From Chalara sp. BL73 (Eukaryota > Ascomycota > Leotiomycetes > Helotiales), in NCBI GenBank assembly GCA_918026815.1, contig CAKJVC010000012.1, forward strand, positions 1,674,001 to 1,738,000: DNA of 64,000 nucleotides, in the 5' to 3' direction. Both the position numbers and the translations under genes were made by a program. The notes under the pieces were generated by a model that was not told the origin of the DNA, did no database searches, and saw only the letters and a list, made by a program, of their open reading frames with translations. This document shows, piece after piece, positions 63,241 through 64,000 of this stretch (within the stretch, counting starts at the first letter, position 1; every line of letters begins with the position of its first letter).

Positions 63241-63806
63241 ATTGTTGTAGCGTGGACCAAGGATGAATGAAAGAGCAGCGAAGATGGATCTCACAAAATG
63301 AAGCAGTAAACAATGGGTAGCGATAACTTGTACATTTTATACAATGTTTTAATTTGACAGAAATAGCATCAAAGTTCTGTAGAGTTTGATCAACATGCAC
63401 GCGATCTGCTATCATCTCAGGCGCTTCTATTGTCTCATAATTCGAGCGCGTAAACCCTCAAGGGGCGGTAGAGGGTTTACCAATCACAGTCCTGAGACGA
63501 AACATTAAGCGCCGACCAGGCCACATGCTTGAATAGTCCATGCGACATGTTTAAGCGGACTCGTGGCAGACATTTCTGGGACAATTTTAGATAAGGAAAG
63601 ACTTTTGCTGCCAGTGAGAATCAGCATTTCTGCTGGTTTGACTACTGTGGGAGTAGGAACTTTGCGGTTGCCGTGACAGCATTGACGTCTATGCTAGAAT
63701 TGCTGCTCGGCTTGTTGGCGGCAAGTCTCGAGGTCTTGTTGTTTGTTTCCGAGCAGTACCCTCGGAAAACGTGGAGCTCGCGGTCTGGCCATCTGGGGTT
63801 TGAAGT
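63241..63806. other. Non-coding stretch
   Basis: Promoter side of the small pseudogene. A perfect 10-bp inverted repeat (GTAAACCCTC / GAGGGTTTAC) lies at 63450-63480. No gene seen. Confidence 0.45.
63450..63480. repeat. Perfect 10-bp inverted repeat
   Basis: Stem GTAAACCCTC, 11-base loop, GAGGGTTTAC. Could be a binding site or RNA hairpin; no gene boundary explains it. Confidence 0.55.
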
Positions 63807-63980
63807 TGTCACTTCCTGTTCTCTGGAGCACACATAACCTATATTAGCCGAGCTCTCGGAGCGCCTCGTGTATATATAGCCTGCTCTCCTCAGGCTCCTC
63901 TTCCTTCCCTTAGCTATAGATTCTTGTATGATACCACCGTTGCCCTCTGTATCTGTAGATCCACAGGGCGCGTCGTGACA
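63807..63980 (-). repeat. Solo LTR, family C (174 bp)
   Basis: TGTCACTTCCTG...GCGCGTCGTGACA, reverse orientation, with TATATATAG. Flanks GAAGT and AAGAT do not match. The first bases after TGTCAC differ from the other copies. Confidence 0.8.
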
Positions 63981-64000
63981 AAGATACGATATATAAAACC

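Noticed and set aside
1..64000. Starship-type giant element
   Set aside because: HET and NLR genes are common cargo, but no tyrosine-recombinase captain (DUF3435-like) or matching ends are in the window.
1..64000. tRNA or rRNA genes
   Set aside because: No cloverleaf with A and B boxes and no rRNA-like stretch was noticed on reading; a dedicated scan could still find one.

Overview
This 64 kb window looks like a transposon-dense accessory region of a filamentous ascomycete (Pezizomycotina). The signs are short GT-AG introns of about 50-200 bp, HET and PNP-NACHT receptor genes of fungal type, a LysM protein, and a large excess of Ty3/gypsy, Ty1/copia, hAT, Tc1/mariner and pogo-like sequence over host genes. 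The genus cannot be told from the sequence. No rRNA, tRNA, CRISPR array or bacterial-type operon was seen.

Layout. 1-2275: left-truncated Ty3/gypsy copy (minus). 2344-7086: a broken host gene and an intact-looking HET-WD40 gene, rearranged by an inversion between two identical inverted solo LTRs. 7087-9312: LTR and copia debris. 10915-12789: secreted jacalin / aerolysin-like / LysM fusion protein. 13423-15000: intact Tc1/mariner element. 15608-17068: solo LTRs. 17429-24361: large PNP-NACHT-repeat receptor gene (minus), broken by a foldback element that itself carries a solo LTR. 24875-26426: MITEs and solo LTRs. 26427-28260 and 33030-34554: two copies of a pogo-like relic. 28398-29195: small secreted protein gene. 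29950-32333: F-box/LRR-like relic hit by five insertions with readable target-site duplications (TSDs). 35797-37002: alpha/beta hydrolase. 37341-38389: membrane-protein pseudogene. 39304-59526: one hAT transposon, the oldest layer, split by nested solo LTRs, two gypsy copies and a copia element, and internally inverted. 60140-63240: a broken family gene, an APH-type kinase gene and a small pseudogene. A solo LTR lies at 63807-63980.

The most interesting result is structural. Two separate inversions (about 4.0 kb and 6.6 kb) can be read directly. In each, the two inverted solo LTRs have mismatched flanks, but the flanks match perfectly when exchanged between the two LTRs. Undoing each inversion also restores a reading frame (a host gene in one case, the hAT transposase in the other) and, in the second case, the gypsy leader. 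LTR-LTR exchange is therefore actively reshaping this region.

Among the genes, the receptors stand out. One is a PNP-NACHT protein with about 26 near-identical 30-32 residue repeats arranged in a 282-bp higher-order unit. The other is a HET domain joined straight to eight WD40 repeats without a NACHT domain. Both belong to families tied to fungal self/non-self recognition, but no working pathway can be claimed from this window.
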